A DNA stretch of 64,000 nucleotides, taken from Paramecium octaurelia (lineage: Eukaryota > Ciliophora > Oligohymenophorea > Peniculida > Parameciidae). Position 1 is the first letter of the stretch. Each line of letters opens with the position of its first letter. Shown here piece by piece: positions 38,310-51,030 of this stretch. Both the position numbers and the translations under genes were made by a program. The notes under the pieces are model-generated. The model did not search any database. It was not told the DNA's origin and worked only from the letters and a program-made list of their open reading frames with translations. Location: NCBI GenBank assembly GCA_905182995.1, contig CAJJDP010000052.1, positions 458,490 through 522,489 on the forward strand, in the 5' to 3' direction.

Positions 38310-40369
38310 TCAATTGCGGTGATTTATTTAAATTTCTCTGTCGCTAAACAGGTTCTCCTCCTCTTTCGGATCATTATTTTCAGATTCCATCTATTATTAT
38401 TATTAGGCGCTTAATTCTTTTTCTAATACTTTCATTAGCTCAGGGCCTAATAAAATAATTAATCTTTAATTAAATCGAATTTATTCTTAAGTTGTATTTT
38501 CTAATTCTGATCCAGTAATTTTATCGTACGAATTAACAAGATCAGTAAACTGCTTCATCATTCCATAATCCTCTGCTGTTGTAACTCCGTCAATAATACA
38601 TCTAAATAGATAAATTAATTATCTAACCTGGTGGATCTTCTATTGTTTTTATCTTAAATCAATGATATTTTGGGTTTGCGACTAAAATTAAACAGTGTTA
38701 TCTATTCAGAGGTAAATAACACCTTTTTTAACTTAGTTAATTCATGGAGTTGTTTGATTATGTATTCGATATCTAACTCTTTATTTACTTAATCACTTAA
38801 ATTATTATATTATTTCTTTACATAGCTTTTTCTAAAACAATACAATCATCATCTTTTAAGGATTCAATAGGAATTATGGAACTTAAAATAACTCTAAATC
38901 CTAGTCCTATGATGTGTTTCTTCTTCAAAAATTCTTTGAAATCATCAAAATACTATAATGTTTTCGCCTTCAATGCCGATAATCTGGATTACAATGCTTA
39001 TTGAGTTGGTTAAAATATTTCGATTGATTGCTTTTTTTCAATATTTAATTTTCTTCTCTATAACATTTCAGGTTTATTTTGAAAAGCTGACATGGTTTGT
39101 ATTTAAGGAATAGTTTCAATTTTCTTAGACATTTTGCTCTTCAACATTTCTTTGCCTCTCTGGGTCCGATCCAATAAGTTTTTTAAATGCATTTGAGTAT
39201 TCTGCCTGCCTTAACTCATATCATATTCATATAAGTCATTAGCAATAGATATGATTAGATGTTAACGATTATAGAATCTTACTATTACACCCACAACTAC
39301 AATCATAAATTAAGTGAATCCTCCTAAATAACTCAGTAATTCATCAAGTCTTAAGAACTTTCTATTGATTTGATAAGAATATGGACTTCTTTAGAAATAA
39401 AATGCTCCATAATAGTTAGGAGTTATTCTTGAAATTTCAAATTATTCTCTTTGATCTCCATAATCTCTAAAAGCAAAAGTTTCATTCTATTTGTCAGGAT
39501 ACATTAGGATTCCTTGATCAGTTGTGACCTTCTTTGTTCTGAAAAAGATATCTGATTAAACAAACATTTTATCTGGAACAAAAGTATAAAATTAATCAAC
39601 AGCTAAGTAAGGTTATACATAATTTTCAGGTCTGTTAGGATTAATAAGCTATTAAAATATTGATGATATTTACAAAATTTGTAGTATAAACTTAAAATCG
39701 AAAGCTTCCTTATGCATTTAACGTTGCCTAGATCTAATCTGAAGTTTTACAGGTAGGCTTCCAAGTAAAATTACTTGATGAGGAATCCTTACAATTAGTA
39801 ACAGAAAACTTCAAAAAGTAGTAGTCCGTGCTTGCCCATACACCTCCAACAGTCATATTGAGACTATGAACAAAATTGAGATTGGGACATAAGAAATTTT
39901 ATAAACTTTATTGTTCAAATTATTCTCTAAAATCCACACTGTACTATTCAAATAAAGGCTAAAAATGTTCAATGGTGCAGGGCACGAGATCAATATATTT
40001 ATTTGGGTAGCGATATTAAGTTCCATTTGGAAAACGATAATAGTGACGCTGCTCAACAGTGATATTAAAAAAAGGGTTCGTGGTAAAATTATCTTGTTCA
40101 ATCTGAACTGCAAACATGAAGTGGTCCTTATTCAAAATTAGAATATCAGGATCATCTGCGAACGTAAATTCTTGAGTAGAAGTCACATTCAATTTTGCAA
40201 AAAAATTGATTATGTTCGAATAGAAAAAGCTTATAATTGTCCCGATGATACAAATTGATAAAAAACCTCCCATACTTGTTTTGTATTGTTCTTCTTAACG
40301 AAAACTAAGATTTATAGATTAGCCGAATATATCTATTTATCTTAATCCATCTTTGCATTTCTGTAGCAT
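38310..40369 (-). CDS. two-pass membrane protein of a ciliate-type family
   Basis: 660 residues from ATG 40369 (MLQKCKDGLR). The short N-terminus (DIFGQSINLSFRQEEQYKT) is followed by a hydrophobic segment GGFLSICIIGTIISFFYSN (about 34-52). A ~290-residue, probably lumenal or extracellular region follows, rich in aromatic residues and N-glycosylation-type Asn-x-Thr sites (NVT, NFT, NIT, NGT, NMT). A second membrane segment FTQFMIVVVGVIV lies near residue 350, then a ~300-residue cytosolic tail with basic and helical stretches. Introns: 39649-39673, 38796-38821 (ends AAG) and 38602-38627. I recall this layout as common among ciliate proteins annotated only as transmembrane proteins; function unknown. 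Confidence 0.8.
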
Positions 40370-41019
40370 TTTTTATTTATATTAATAAAAGATAGGAAAC
40401 GAATTGCCTTATCAAATTTTATTTGTATCTTCATTCTAATAATCCGTCACAAATCAATAACTTTGATATATAAGATCTTATTCAAATTTTTGCTTCCAAT
40501 ATTTTCTACATTTTTAATGGAATTATTACCAATAGGGTATAAGATTATTAATATCATAATAGTTCTAATACTTATATAATTGATAGTGTATAATAATATC
40601 ATATAATTTGTAATTATGAAATCTGATTGATGCTTGTTTTATTAAATTTTACCAAAAAATTAAAATATTTGAAATATATAAATAATTATCTATAAAAATG
40701 AGCCAAAGCCTTTATTATAATTATCTATTTCTTTAGAATAATTAATTCTTTCCCCTCTTTGTTAGTAAACAGAATTGTTAAAATTTCTTGAAAATTCATT
40801 TTTATATACATTCAGTTTTATTTTGAATCATACTAGTAAATTAAGTGTTACCCCATGATGCGTAATTTATGTACATACTATTAGATATTTAGCCTGTGAT
40901 CTTATCAACCGAAATATCAAATCAAATTTATTCATCAATTCTTATAAGCATTTTTTAAACGTATTTGATTATTTTATTTTTGAATTAATATTATAATGGA
41001 GTAAATATATGAGTGTTTG
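40370..41019. promoter_or_regulatory. divergent intergenic region
   Basis: 650 bp separating two divergently transcribed genes (membrane protein on -, coiled-coil/USP-like on +), so it should contain both promoters. AT-rich, with no recognisable motif, RNA or repeat. Confidence 0.35.
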
Positions 41020-42887
41020 ATGAAAATGCAGAGTTTCTTTTCAAATCCGCACAGTCAATTTGAGCCGTAGATAGAAGCTTGTTTAGTAGGTAATGGCTTT
41101 ATTAAATTTCAGAACTTAAAACATATTTCAAAAATATGGAGACATGGGATTCAGAAAGTCCGAATATCTAATTGTACTTTGATCGTTTATAAGAACTTTG
41201 GCATAACTTTAAAAAGAAGAAGAATTCTTCTCCTCAAAATTTGCAATGGGCATAATAATAATTAAAAGAGATTATTTCAGAATACAATGAAATTGAAAAT
41301 TATTAGAGTAGTGATTACAGATCAGAAAACATGTAACTTAAAAATGAAGTTAATATGCTTAAGATGCAATTAGATTGTATGTAAAGAAAGCAGCAAAAAG
41401 AAAGAATAGATACCTAACATTTTTAAAGAGCTGCTGAGGAGTTAAAAAATAAAAATTAAACGATCAAAAAATTATAAAAGGAAGTTTAACGATTAGAAGA
41501 AAAGCGTTAAGAAGACTAAAAGAGACACTCAGAAATGATCCAAAATGTAAAAAAAAATTAAATACAAAATAAACCTTTTGATGTTAAGCAACTAGAAGAA
41601 GAAAATATGAGATTAAAAAGCATGAACATCGAATTAATGCAAGAAGTTTAAAATTTAAAAGAATAATTGAAAGGCAAGGATTTTCTAATTTAAGATACAA
41701 GAGAGTTAGAAAAGAAGAGAGAGGAAGTCTAGAAATTACAAACAGAAAATAGATCTTTGGAAGAATATATATCCTAACTTCAAGACGTATTTAATCTAAT
41801 TATATTGATTAGTAATTAAATTTAGGTAAATAAAATGACTTAGAAAATTAAATTGGATAATTGGATACTAAAATTAAATAGTAAGCAACTTAATTGCAAA
41901 AAGCCAATGATGAAAATAAAATCCTATAAAAACGAATTGAGTAACTCAAATAATAAAATTAAAAATAAATTCAAAAAACATTAGAACCTTTTGGAATCCG
42001 AATACTTCCAGAAATCAAAGGAGTTTAATCTCACTTTAATGCTGTTATGCATTTACTAGAAGTAATAACACCTTTTTCAGCCGTATTAACTGTTACTGAT
42101 AAAATAAGTTCAATAATTCTCAAGTTCATTACATACATTCGAAAAGAAGCAGAGCAATTTTCTCCATAAACAGCAAATTAATTGTAAGAATTATTGAGAA
42201 TTGAATTATAAAATGATAATAGAGCAAATGATTTCTTATTTTAAATAATCGATCATCTCTCAAAAGCAATCATAAAACAGGATGAATAAAAATCTTAAAT
42301 AGCATCAATAATACAAACCTAGGATTCTCCTATATATGATCAATTTTTCTTTTTACAAAGAGTTTTTCCAATGGATTTAGAAAGTAAAATTAATTCTAGT
42401 ATTATTAGTTCAATAAAATGAAGTACCCTTAATTAATAGTATAAAACACATTAGATATTTTGAAGCCATTATATAGCCTGGAATTGAATTTTTTACATAT
42501 TTGCAAGGTTTAATTAAACTAGAAGGATAAGAAAATTTAATTGAAGATAATGTTGGAGATTTTAATTTCTTGATTTTTCCATAATACTTAATACTTAACG
42601 TTTGTGAGTTATCCTTACAAAAGGCAGACGTTAAAATATCATATAAGTTACCATCAAGCTGCTTAAATTAAAATTCCTAAGATTTTGAGTATTCGCTGAT
42701 ATCAATTGTTCATTGCAGTGATGGTTTAGATGGATAACCTACATATTCAATAACATTATGCAAAAATAATAATTGGGTTTAGATCTAAAATGATAATGCA
42801 ATATCTATTTCCATCAACGAATTACTTACATTTAAATAACCATACAATGATAAAGAATTGTTAATTTACAAAAGAACTAAAAAATGA
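41020..42887 (+). CDS. coiled-coil protein ending in a degenerate ubiquitin-specific-protease fold
   Basis: 597 residues. The start MKMQSFFSNP is joined by a 23-nt intron (41090-41112) to a long coiled coil (about residues 40-330, Glu/Lys/Gln heptads). A second intron is at 41787-41812. The third, 42384-42408, links a helical part to the C-terminal ~150 residues. These resemble the last part of a USP domain: SLISIVHCSDGLDG, then TYSIT where USPs have the catalytic HY, NNWVQIQND for the usual W-x-x-F-D-D, and ELLIYKR for the final LFYxR. No N-terminal USP Cys box is present, so the protein is predicted to be non-catalytic. It converges on the PG-repeat gene with 58 bp between. Confidence 0.78.
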
Positions 42888-42945
42888 AATATTTATGCAT
42901 ATTTAATATATTTATTTGAAGATGATACATAGTGTTAATAAAAAA

Positions 42946-44630
42946 TCAAGATTCTTGTAAGACCTTATTATAATGTGTATTAAAGCTATTAATTTTCCAA
43001 TTGTTGACCTCTACTTAATATTTTCCAACTCCTGGAGTAAATTATCTACCAATATAAGCAAGCCTCGGTTATTGTGACTTAAATGGGGCAGTAATTTATT
43101 TTTGGCTAACAGGAGGAGCCTAGAAGTTATAACTTGTTGGAACACTTAAAACATCAGCATTCTCTTTAAATCTTGGTTCTCCACATTAAAACCCCGGTTT
43201 TAGTACATCTATTTTTTATAAATTTTGGATAAACTTCATTTATTTTTATACTCTATTTCCAATGCTGTCTTAATCTAATCTATATTGTCCAATCTCCGGT
43301 CCAAAACTTTTATTAACATAATCTCTTTTAGATGACGACTTAAAACACGAGCTAACAGCTCTTTTCTTTTCACCTTTTGAAACATCATAGCTTCCAGGTC
43401 CTGCTTGACAAACCGAGGGTTTTTCTTGAAATCGCCTCTCTTTTCCTCCAAAATATCCATTAAGGCCTCTATCTTACTTTCTAACTAAATCTGTATATAA
43501 GTCTCTTTAAATTTCATACGCACCTGGACCAGGTTGTTGCTCTTCCAATATCATAGGTTATCCTTTTATGGATGTACTTAGGAATGTTGCATTAGTATAG
43601 TTCTTTTTTCGAATTTGTTAATCAAAGGATGAATCTAAAACCCTATAGTCTCCGGGACCAACACTACTATCCTATATCAATTTAAATCTCTCCAAAGAGG
43701 ATCCAAAGAACTAAAATTCTTTTGCTTTTTATTGTATTTTAATAGCTACTCTATTTTCATTATATTATCCAGGTCCTGGTGAATATTAGTCTTTGTAATT
43801 TATTTGCTTTCTTAATCCTGCATTAATTTCCCTATTAGTCTTGTAAATTAATTAATCATAATAAGATCTAACAGATTCAGAAAGGAAGGCTGGAGATCCG
43901 TTTCTTTTTTTTTTCTCCTCAATAATATTATATTTCCCTGGACCGATTTCGTTTGTTTACTCTTAATCAAATCTTGGTCTAGTACTCTTATCCCAAGATA
44001 ATCCCCTGTATTGCTTTTATTATAGAACATCATAGGTTGTTGGACCTACAACTTTTTATTGCTGTTACTCTTTCATAACTTTTTGATGCTAAGCCAAAGT
44101 TTCTATGTCATCATAAATCATTCCTATTTAGCTTTTCGGTTCAGGAATTGAATTAATTCTTCTTCTAAGGTTTTAACTTCTAATATCATCTATCTTTTAA
44201 TTCAGAAACAACGGCTGCTTCTATTGTGTGTTAACCTATTAGGTTTCATAATAACCAGGTCCAGGAATCTAATATAAAAATTATCACTATACATTACTTC
44301 TTTAACTTTTTTATCTTCCTAAAACCTTTCAATTCCACTTTTAAATGCGCTGCTTCCATTTCCTTAAACTTTTACTATGATGGTGCTTTTATTCATATAT
44401 GCCTAAACTCCAGAATCTCCCATGTTTTATGATACTTCATATTATCCTGGTCCTGGATTCAGAATCTTTAATTTATTTGTAAGTTCTGTTTGCCTTTTCC
44501 CAGTTGAAAGAAAAGGAGCATATGCTATTCTTAGATGAGCTTCGGGTTATTAGTAGACTCCTGGCCCTAAATGAGGATAAGGATCCTTTATTTATGTTAA
44601 CCCACGATCTTCTTCAAATAAAAATGCCAT
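42946..44630 (-). CDS. PG-rich repeat (SHIPPO/STPG-ODF3-like) axonemal protein
   Basis: 551 residues, starting MAFLFEEDRG at 44630, with one 29-nt intron (44269-44297). At least nine Pro-Gly repeats of the form x-G-P-G-x-Y are spread along it: NPGPGQYE, IPGPGYYE, IGPGKYN, SPGPGQYN, VGPGDYR, QPGPGAYE, AGPGSYD and TPGVGKYQ, among others. This spacing is the signature of sperm-tail PG-rich repeat proteins, which bind microtubules inside cilia and flagella. A ciliary role fits a ciliate. TGA at 42946. Confidence 0.9.
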
Positions 44631-45155
44631 AATATATATAAATAATAATTTCTAAGTATTTTATCATTTTAGATGATAATCATCCAGTTTAGCAATTTCT
44701 GTTTTATATGATCAAAAGAGAACTGCTATTTTTTGGTTCGAAACAAAATCAAGATCAAGAAATACATTATTATAAAAAATAATAACATAAATAATTCTTA
44801 GATAATTCATCAAAATTGATTACCAAAAGCTAATACTTTGATATTCTCTATTTGACAAAACTTAAATACTTAGAAATTAATGTAAAAGTACTATTTGTCA
44901 ATAGAAGTAATTTAGGGTATTCTTACCTGAATATTATGATATTAGAGTTTTGATAATCATAAACCACATTTACTCAGTTTTTCAAAATTTGTGTCTCATT
45001 AAAGCAGGCTACAATGCATTAATAGTAAAGGTTGTGCAGAATATCTATATTCTGATTGATATAAAGTAGAATAACTTATAAATATATTAAAGAAAAGAAA
45101 GTTCTTTCATCTTTTAAGAATTTTACAAAGAATATGCATATTGGTTAATGCATCA
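44631..45155. other. intergenic, no feature seen
   Basis: 525 bp upstream of the PG-repeat gene. AT-rich; no gene, repeat or RNA recognised. Confidence 0.45.
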
Positions 45156-45513
45156 TCACTTTATTCTTATAATCCTTTGATTTTTTTTCAATATTTTCCT
45201 TGCTAGTTCTCTCTTAAATACCAAAGTTGATTCTTCATACGATATTCACTAACTTTGGATTTTGGAATCTCTTTATTTAAATGGTCTTTTGTCTCTAAGA
45301 TTTGTTTATCTTATCTTTTTAATCTTTCTTGATCATTTCTAAAGGATTTTCGGCAAAATCCTTTAATTTATTATTAAAAATAGAATTAAACCGATTTGTT
45401 TAATTCTTCAGATATTGAATTTGAAAAATTAAGGATTGCCAAAAAAATACAATTAATTATTTTTTGTTGATTATCAAGTTGGAATTATAATAACGTTACT
45501 CTAATGAAAACAT
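45156..45513 (-). CDS. small basic hypothetical protein
   Basis: A possible 109-residue protein starting MFSLEQRYYN, Gln/Asn/Lys-rich, ending NQRIIRIK. It requires one 28-nt intron starting GTATGAAG and ending TTTAAG; total length then divides by three. It has no recognised domain and could be a chance frame or a relic. Confidence 0.35.
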
Positions 45514-47791
45514 AGTTGTCTATTGTTTCTTCTATACAATATATATAAGAAACTATTTTCCTTTACAAGATCATTTCTTAAATATTTTTTCATTATTAAT
45601 CACTATTATCAAAGGTCGGAATATAATTTTCTATCAATCTATTATCAAAATAGATTTATAATTTATCATTAAGGAATGGAAACAAGAAAAATTGAAACCA
45701 CTAGAACTAATCTCAATTATATTTTACTAATCATATAGCACAAAAAAAAGGAAAGAGAATTAGAAATTGTGATAGAATACATAGAAACGATAAAATGTCT
45801 AATTTCGCTTCAAATTCAAGTAATGTTGTAAGTTGATATTAATTAAATGCAAAATGATAAACTATATTATAATTAAAATGAAATCACTACATCAGTCATG
45901 TTAACAATAAAAAATTAATAAAAATACAGATTTTATACATCTTAATTAAGAATCAATATCTGATTCCCTTCTTCTAATTTCCACAAGTTTATTCAAAGAC
46001 ACTACTAAAATCAAAAGTAGGATCATATATTTAAAAGATATCAAAGTTTTCATGTTTGATTCTTGTTCAACTTAAGATAGAGTCTTGGCTTATATATAAT
46101 TTATATGGATTATGATTTTTTAAAAATCTAGTAGAACTGACTGGATGATGATATTTAAAAATGTCATACAAAAGTCTATTATTTTTCTTGAGAAGGAATA
46201 GTTCAGTTCATGTTTGTTGGAAATTTAGGTAGTATGAATATTTTGGAATAAATAATGATAAGTAAGTCAATGTTATCTTCAAGGCTTCCATTATTTAATT
46301 ATTTTCTTCGCCAGTTGGTGTTTGAATCTCAAAAGATCTTGTAGGCCTTCCTCATCATATTGACAAAACAATTTTTATAAATTAGATTTTTGTTGTTTTG
46401 TAATCAATACTGTTTTTAGTTTCTCAGTTTAGCTTTCAATCTGATGATTTTAATTCGATCTTAATGTTTGATTTTCAGTCTTGTTGTGTCGTTTCATTTT
46501 AAATAAGATAAATTTGCAGAAAGGAGGAGTTTAAGGAATATTTTAATAAAATAATAAATCATATTTATTATATTTGTTATTTATGGATTAGGATAATTAT
46601 CTAAGAATATTTAAAGATAATGAGTTAATAACTCCAATACTATATGTTATCGAATTAAATAATCCTGGTATTAAGGAAAGTGATTGTTGCTTACTCGCTT
46701 GTATTTTACAAATTGGAACATTATTTAAAAAATAAACTTACTTAATATATTACTAAAGTGCTAATTCAAATTAATGCCAATATTAATATAAATGAAAGTA
46801 CTTATTGAGAACAAAAAAATATTATAAACATAAAAAAAATTCAAATCTTTTGTTCACAATTGTTTTAATAAGGTTCAACTTTTTTAATTATTCTTTATAT
46901 CAAAAATATTCTCTAAGCTAGTAATTTTCTTAAAACTTCTCAATTCTTAAGCATCTGAGAATGATATTATTTTTGTAAAGCTTTCTTTTGAAAATTTTAT
47001 GACATAAACAGCAAGTAATTGTTGATATTTGTTGCAGTCTTCCATAATAAATAATAAAAATATTTTTTTAATTCCAAAAACCCAATTTCAAATGGCTTTA
47101 ATATAAGCAGCAAAATCTGAATTTTCAAATGGTAAATATTTCAATTTTGATATTATCTATTATTTATTAATTAAAAAATCCAAAGTTATTGTCTATTTTC
47201 TTAATTACAATTAAAACAATAATCATATTAGGAAGGAAGAAAAAATTGTAAATATTATGTAAAAAGCTTAAACTGAAGGTTGTAAATAATAAAATTTATG
47301 AAGATTTTTTTGAAATTCAAATGAATCATTTAGAATTTTGATCTTCTTTTATTCAATGTACAAGGAATGAATTATTAGGTTAGGGAATGAAATATTATTT
47401 CACATTTATTATCTAATAATATTTAAAGATGATTTTGATAAAATAATACAGAAAACTACATTTTGAAGTTCTTTTGATAATTGTGACAATCCACAATCCT
47501 AAGGCAAGTCTTTTTCATTTTTAGATAATTGAACAATAACTATTATTGATAGTATAAATAGGTGACTTTGTTCTTAATCATTTTTTTAAAGTGCAAATGT
47601 TTTCTATAATTTCTCTGATTATACTTACTTTATCTTAATTTACCTTTAGAGAATGATTCCATTAAATTATAGTTATCACCTTATTATCATTCAATTGAAA
47701 TTTGTCTTAAATAATGAGTCTGGAATGATGATAATTCACAATATCGCAATATAAAATTGTCCATTTAAGTATATGAATTTAATAAAAATAT
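45514..47791. other. gene-poor region with relics
   Basis: No confident gene. On the - strand, 45892-46053 is a 53-residue frame with a hydrophobic start (MKTLISFKYMILLLILVV). At about 46150-46495 a coding-like stretch starts MKRHNKTENQ but changes frame and meets TGA (EGRPTRSFEIQTPTGEE in another frame), suggesting a broken gene. On the + strand, 46583-46792 encodes MDQDNYLRIFKDNE... as 69 codons with no downstream support. 47590-47790 on the - strand is open just past the arrestin-like gene's stop. Confidence 0.3.
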
Positions 47792-48899
47792 TCATGTTGG
47801 AATAAACGACTACTGGACAGTTAGATTAGAAAATGCATTTACACTGGCATTTAAAATTGGAACGAAATTCCAACCATCTAGATTAACAACTTATTAAAAC
47901 CGAGATTCTTAAATGTTGATTGGTAATTGGCAGAGGATTGGATTTGATAAGCTAATGAAAAGTTGATCCTATTTTATATACTTGAATTAAATACGATGAT
48001 AGCCTCTATTTGCATAAAATATTGATTCGATATCGTTTCATTTTTTACAGATGCTTTTAAGGTTTTTGGGATTTCAAACTTTACAATTTAAGCTTCTATT
48101 CTTTCCCTTTCATTTGCCCCTGATAGGATTTTAGAGAAAACTACTTAGTTCAAAACTTCTCTGTCTACTTAATCGTCATCAATGAACACTAATTTGTTTA
48201 TCAGTCTTAATTCAACCCTTGTTACAGGTTTTGAAGAAAATGTATTGTCAAGATGATATTAAATTATTGCTAGCTCTCCTGGTGTAAAAGAAGATTTATT
48301 TAATTATATTGTTAAATCTACTATCCCTCCACTCAAGCAAAAATATGATATAATATTGGCATCACTTTATCTTTGAATTTCAATAATAGATTACACTCTT
48401 GCATTAATATATACTTCTGCACTTTCCTTTAGAATAATGAGACTCTCATCTGGATTTTGAATCTGAAGTGAAATTTTATAGCTGCATTTTCCAGATTTTA
48501 ATCCTTATTTCGTATTTTATAATTATTACCATCTTAACTTGTGTAGAAGAAGCTTGATTACATTTTTTCGTTAGTTGGAATCGAAAAGAAAAATTTATAA
48601 TCTCCTGGATTTACTTATCCTTTAAACAACTCTTAAGAACTCACCAGGACTCTTTGTATTCCATATTACCTTATAATTTTATGAATCACATTTCCATTAA
48701 GTTCATATTTTTTTTATTTTTGGTTTTTTTGTGGTGAATCCATAGAAACTTAAACTCTTTCTATTTTCTCTACTTATTTATCTTGTATCGAATGGGGATT
48801 TACATTTGGAAGCTCAATTTGTCATTTATTAAGCATACCTTTCTTTTCTAAATTAACTTTGAGTATTGCTTAGCATAAAATGATAGGTTTATTACACAT
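47792..48899 (-). pseudogene. arrestin-like protein with an in-frame TGA near the 5' end
   Basis: Arrestin-fold proteins act as trafficking adaptors. Two beta domains are recognisable. The N-terminal one has LVSSQELFKGQVNPGDYKFFFSIPT-like residues and SSFFYTSQDG. The C-terminal one begins near GGIVDLTIQLNKSSFTPGE and includes VTRVELRLINKLVF. Introns 48504-48529 (ends AAG) and 47878-47900 restore the frame to the end NLTVQQSFIPT and TGA 47792. From ATG 48899 the same frame reads ILKVNLEKKGMLNK and then meets TGA at 48822-48824 before continuing QIELPNVN. With introns removed the span is 353 codons. It is either a recent pseudogene, an error, or a gene whose first exon I mis-modelled. Confidence 0.55.
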
Positions 48900-50368
48900 T
48901 TTGGAAGCTCCTAAGTTATTCTAATGCAACACTATCCATTTATCGGGTCACCAGCTAGTGTTACGGGAGATTTAAATATAAAAATAACATACTTATTCAT
49001 TAATTAAATAAAGATAACATTTATTTGATCATTATTGATTAATCTGATTATTAATCTTAAATCGCAGAACTTACTAAATAAATTTATTAAACATTAATTA
49101 AATTACTCATTAATGAAAATACAAACTGATAAAAGATTTGATTAATTTTATTAAGGATGGAGAATTGATGCCTTGGTCTTAATCTCTAAGAATAAAATGA
49201 TTTTTAAAATTGGTTATCAATTTTACTTGTTTGTAAAACACAATAAAATATATAACCATTAAAACTAAGAAATCTATAAAAACTTATTTAAACATTCTTT
49301 TAATTCCAAATATAAGATATGAGATGAATATTTTGGTAACCATATTTCCAAATAGTATACTAGGAGTAATTTAAGGGCGCTCATTAATTTAAGTATTACT
49401 TTCGTTATAAATAAAGTAATTTTGTAAAAGACATTTGAGATAAATTTTGGTAACAGCACACAAGAATTTCTAATTGGTTCATAAGTTTAAAAGTACTTAT
49501 AGATATTTAACTCAGATGATTTGAAATATTTCAGCTTATATTTTCAAATAGTGATAACTTAAAATTAATCATTGTCAATTAATTATGAATATGTCATGGT
49601 TTACTTATGGTATCAAAAATAATCTCAAGAATTTTGTTATGAATTATCAAGAGTTGTGTTTTAGAGTTATTTGTATTAGCATAAATCATTTAGTAAAAAC
49701 AGTGTTCACATTTAATTCCTTTCTTCCATCCTTAACTTTCAAAATAATCGATGATAATGTTAGGAGATGAAAATATAATTTTCTTATACTTTTCAGTTTG
49801 AGCAAATTCAATTTGGAAGAAATATTAAATTTGCAATTATTTCTAGAATCTTAGGTGAGTTGATATTTCATTTTTATCAAAATAGAATTCAATTGTTGGT
49901 TAGTATTTATGGTTTCAGAATTTTTCGATTAACAATTCTTTCTTATAGTCATCAATACAATTTGTTAATTAAAAATTCATCTAGATCTTAATATCTTAGA
50001 ATTATATTTTAATTTTTTCATGTTCTCTTTCATTATGCTTGCTTAGTCTAATTAGCAAGTAGTTATTTTTGATATTTTCAGGAAATATAATAAATTAATT
50101 TTAAGGAGATTATAGAAATTAAAATCTATTATTTATTTTATAATAAATCTAACAAATTACATTGTTTACTTGTAATAATGGTAAAAGGGTTTTTGGTATA
50201 TATTTTATATGATTAAATTCTAACAATGTTTAAGATTTTTTCGAAAGCAATAGATTAATAGTTTAAAGCTAATATCATAAATAATTTATCAAATTCCTTT
50301 CTTACATTCAGAACTCTCATACTTACAATAATCATAATTCAATAACATCATTCGCCTTTTGGGTCAGG
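48900..50368. other. long gene-poor stretch
   Basis: 1469 bp of AT-rich DNA. Short frames on both strands (for example + 49585-49770 and - 49274-49459) are Ile/Leu/Lys-rich and not protein-like. No repeat or known RNA recognised apart from the structured element that follows. Confidence 0.4.
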
Positions 50369-50530
50369 TCTAGTTCGGCTTAGACTCTGAAGGTATTCAT
50401 TTGGCTAAAGTTCTCTTCATTAACAACAGGTGGTCAAGTGAAGTTCTCTAGCAAATACCTCACAATAAATTAGTTCGGGTAACGTAAGCCGAACTAGAAA
50501 TGGTTTATAGTCTCTATATGGAATAGAGAC
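50369..50530. ncRNA. candidate structured non-coding RNA
   Basis: An island with more G+C than its surroundings and nested complementarity. The outer arms tctagttcggctt (50369-50381) and aagccgaactaga (50486-50498) are perfect 13-bp complements. Inside, aggtatt (50391-50397) pairs with aatacct (50454-50460), and an inner ttcatt/agtgaa hairpin is possible. Immediately 3' is a second perfect hairpin, gtctctat/atagagac (50510-50530). It contains no protein-like frame. It does not match U1-U6, tRNA, 5S or telomerase motifs that I know. The transcribed strand is unknown. Confidence 0.5.
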
Positions 50531-51030
50531 CAATTAATTTACAAACAAAAATAATATTAAAAATTTAACAGAAGAATTTCATTTAAATAATTAAATCACA
50601 ATCGTTTTGTGAATAAAATAAGATTAATTAATACGCAGCATTATTAAAAGTAAAATCAAATCAATTTCTTTCTAAATTTTTAGTATTTTATCTTGCATTA
50701 ATCTGAAGATTAGCTCAGCATCATATATTTTCTCTATTAAAATTTTTCACTCTGACCTTTCCTATAAGAGCGCAATTTATTAATTGTCATAGCCTTAAAA
50801 TTTCTTCTGCACTCTATCTTACTTTAATTTGTAACTTCAAAACTATTTTATTTTATTATACCTAACCAGATTTGAAGGGAATGGCTGAATTGAAAATTTC
50901 TTGTGATCTTAATTAGTTAAAATAAAATGCAAGAATCTTATTATGATATAATGAAAATTTAGATATATATGTATTTAATTAATAAAGAAAATATCTGTGT
51001 ATTAAATCTTGTTGTTTAATGTTATATGTT
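50531..51030. other. intergenic, no feature seen
   Basis: 500 bp of AT-rich spacer between the structured element and the 3' end of the eIF5B gene. No gene recognised. Confidence 0.45.

Noticed and set aside
50351-50361. cgccttttggg just upstream of the structured element, reminiscent of U2 or U5 snRNA
   Set aside because: The diagnostic neighbours are missing: no U2 branch-point region, no exact U5 loop, no Sm site.
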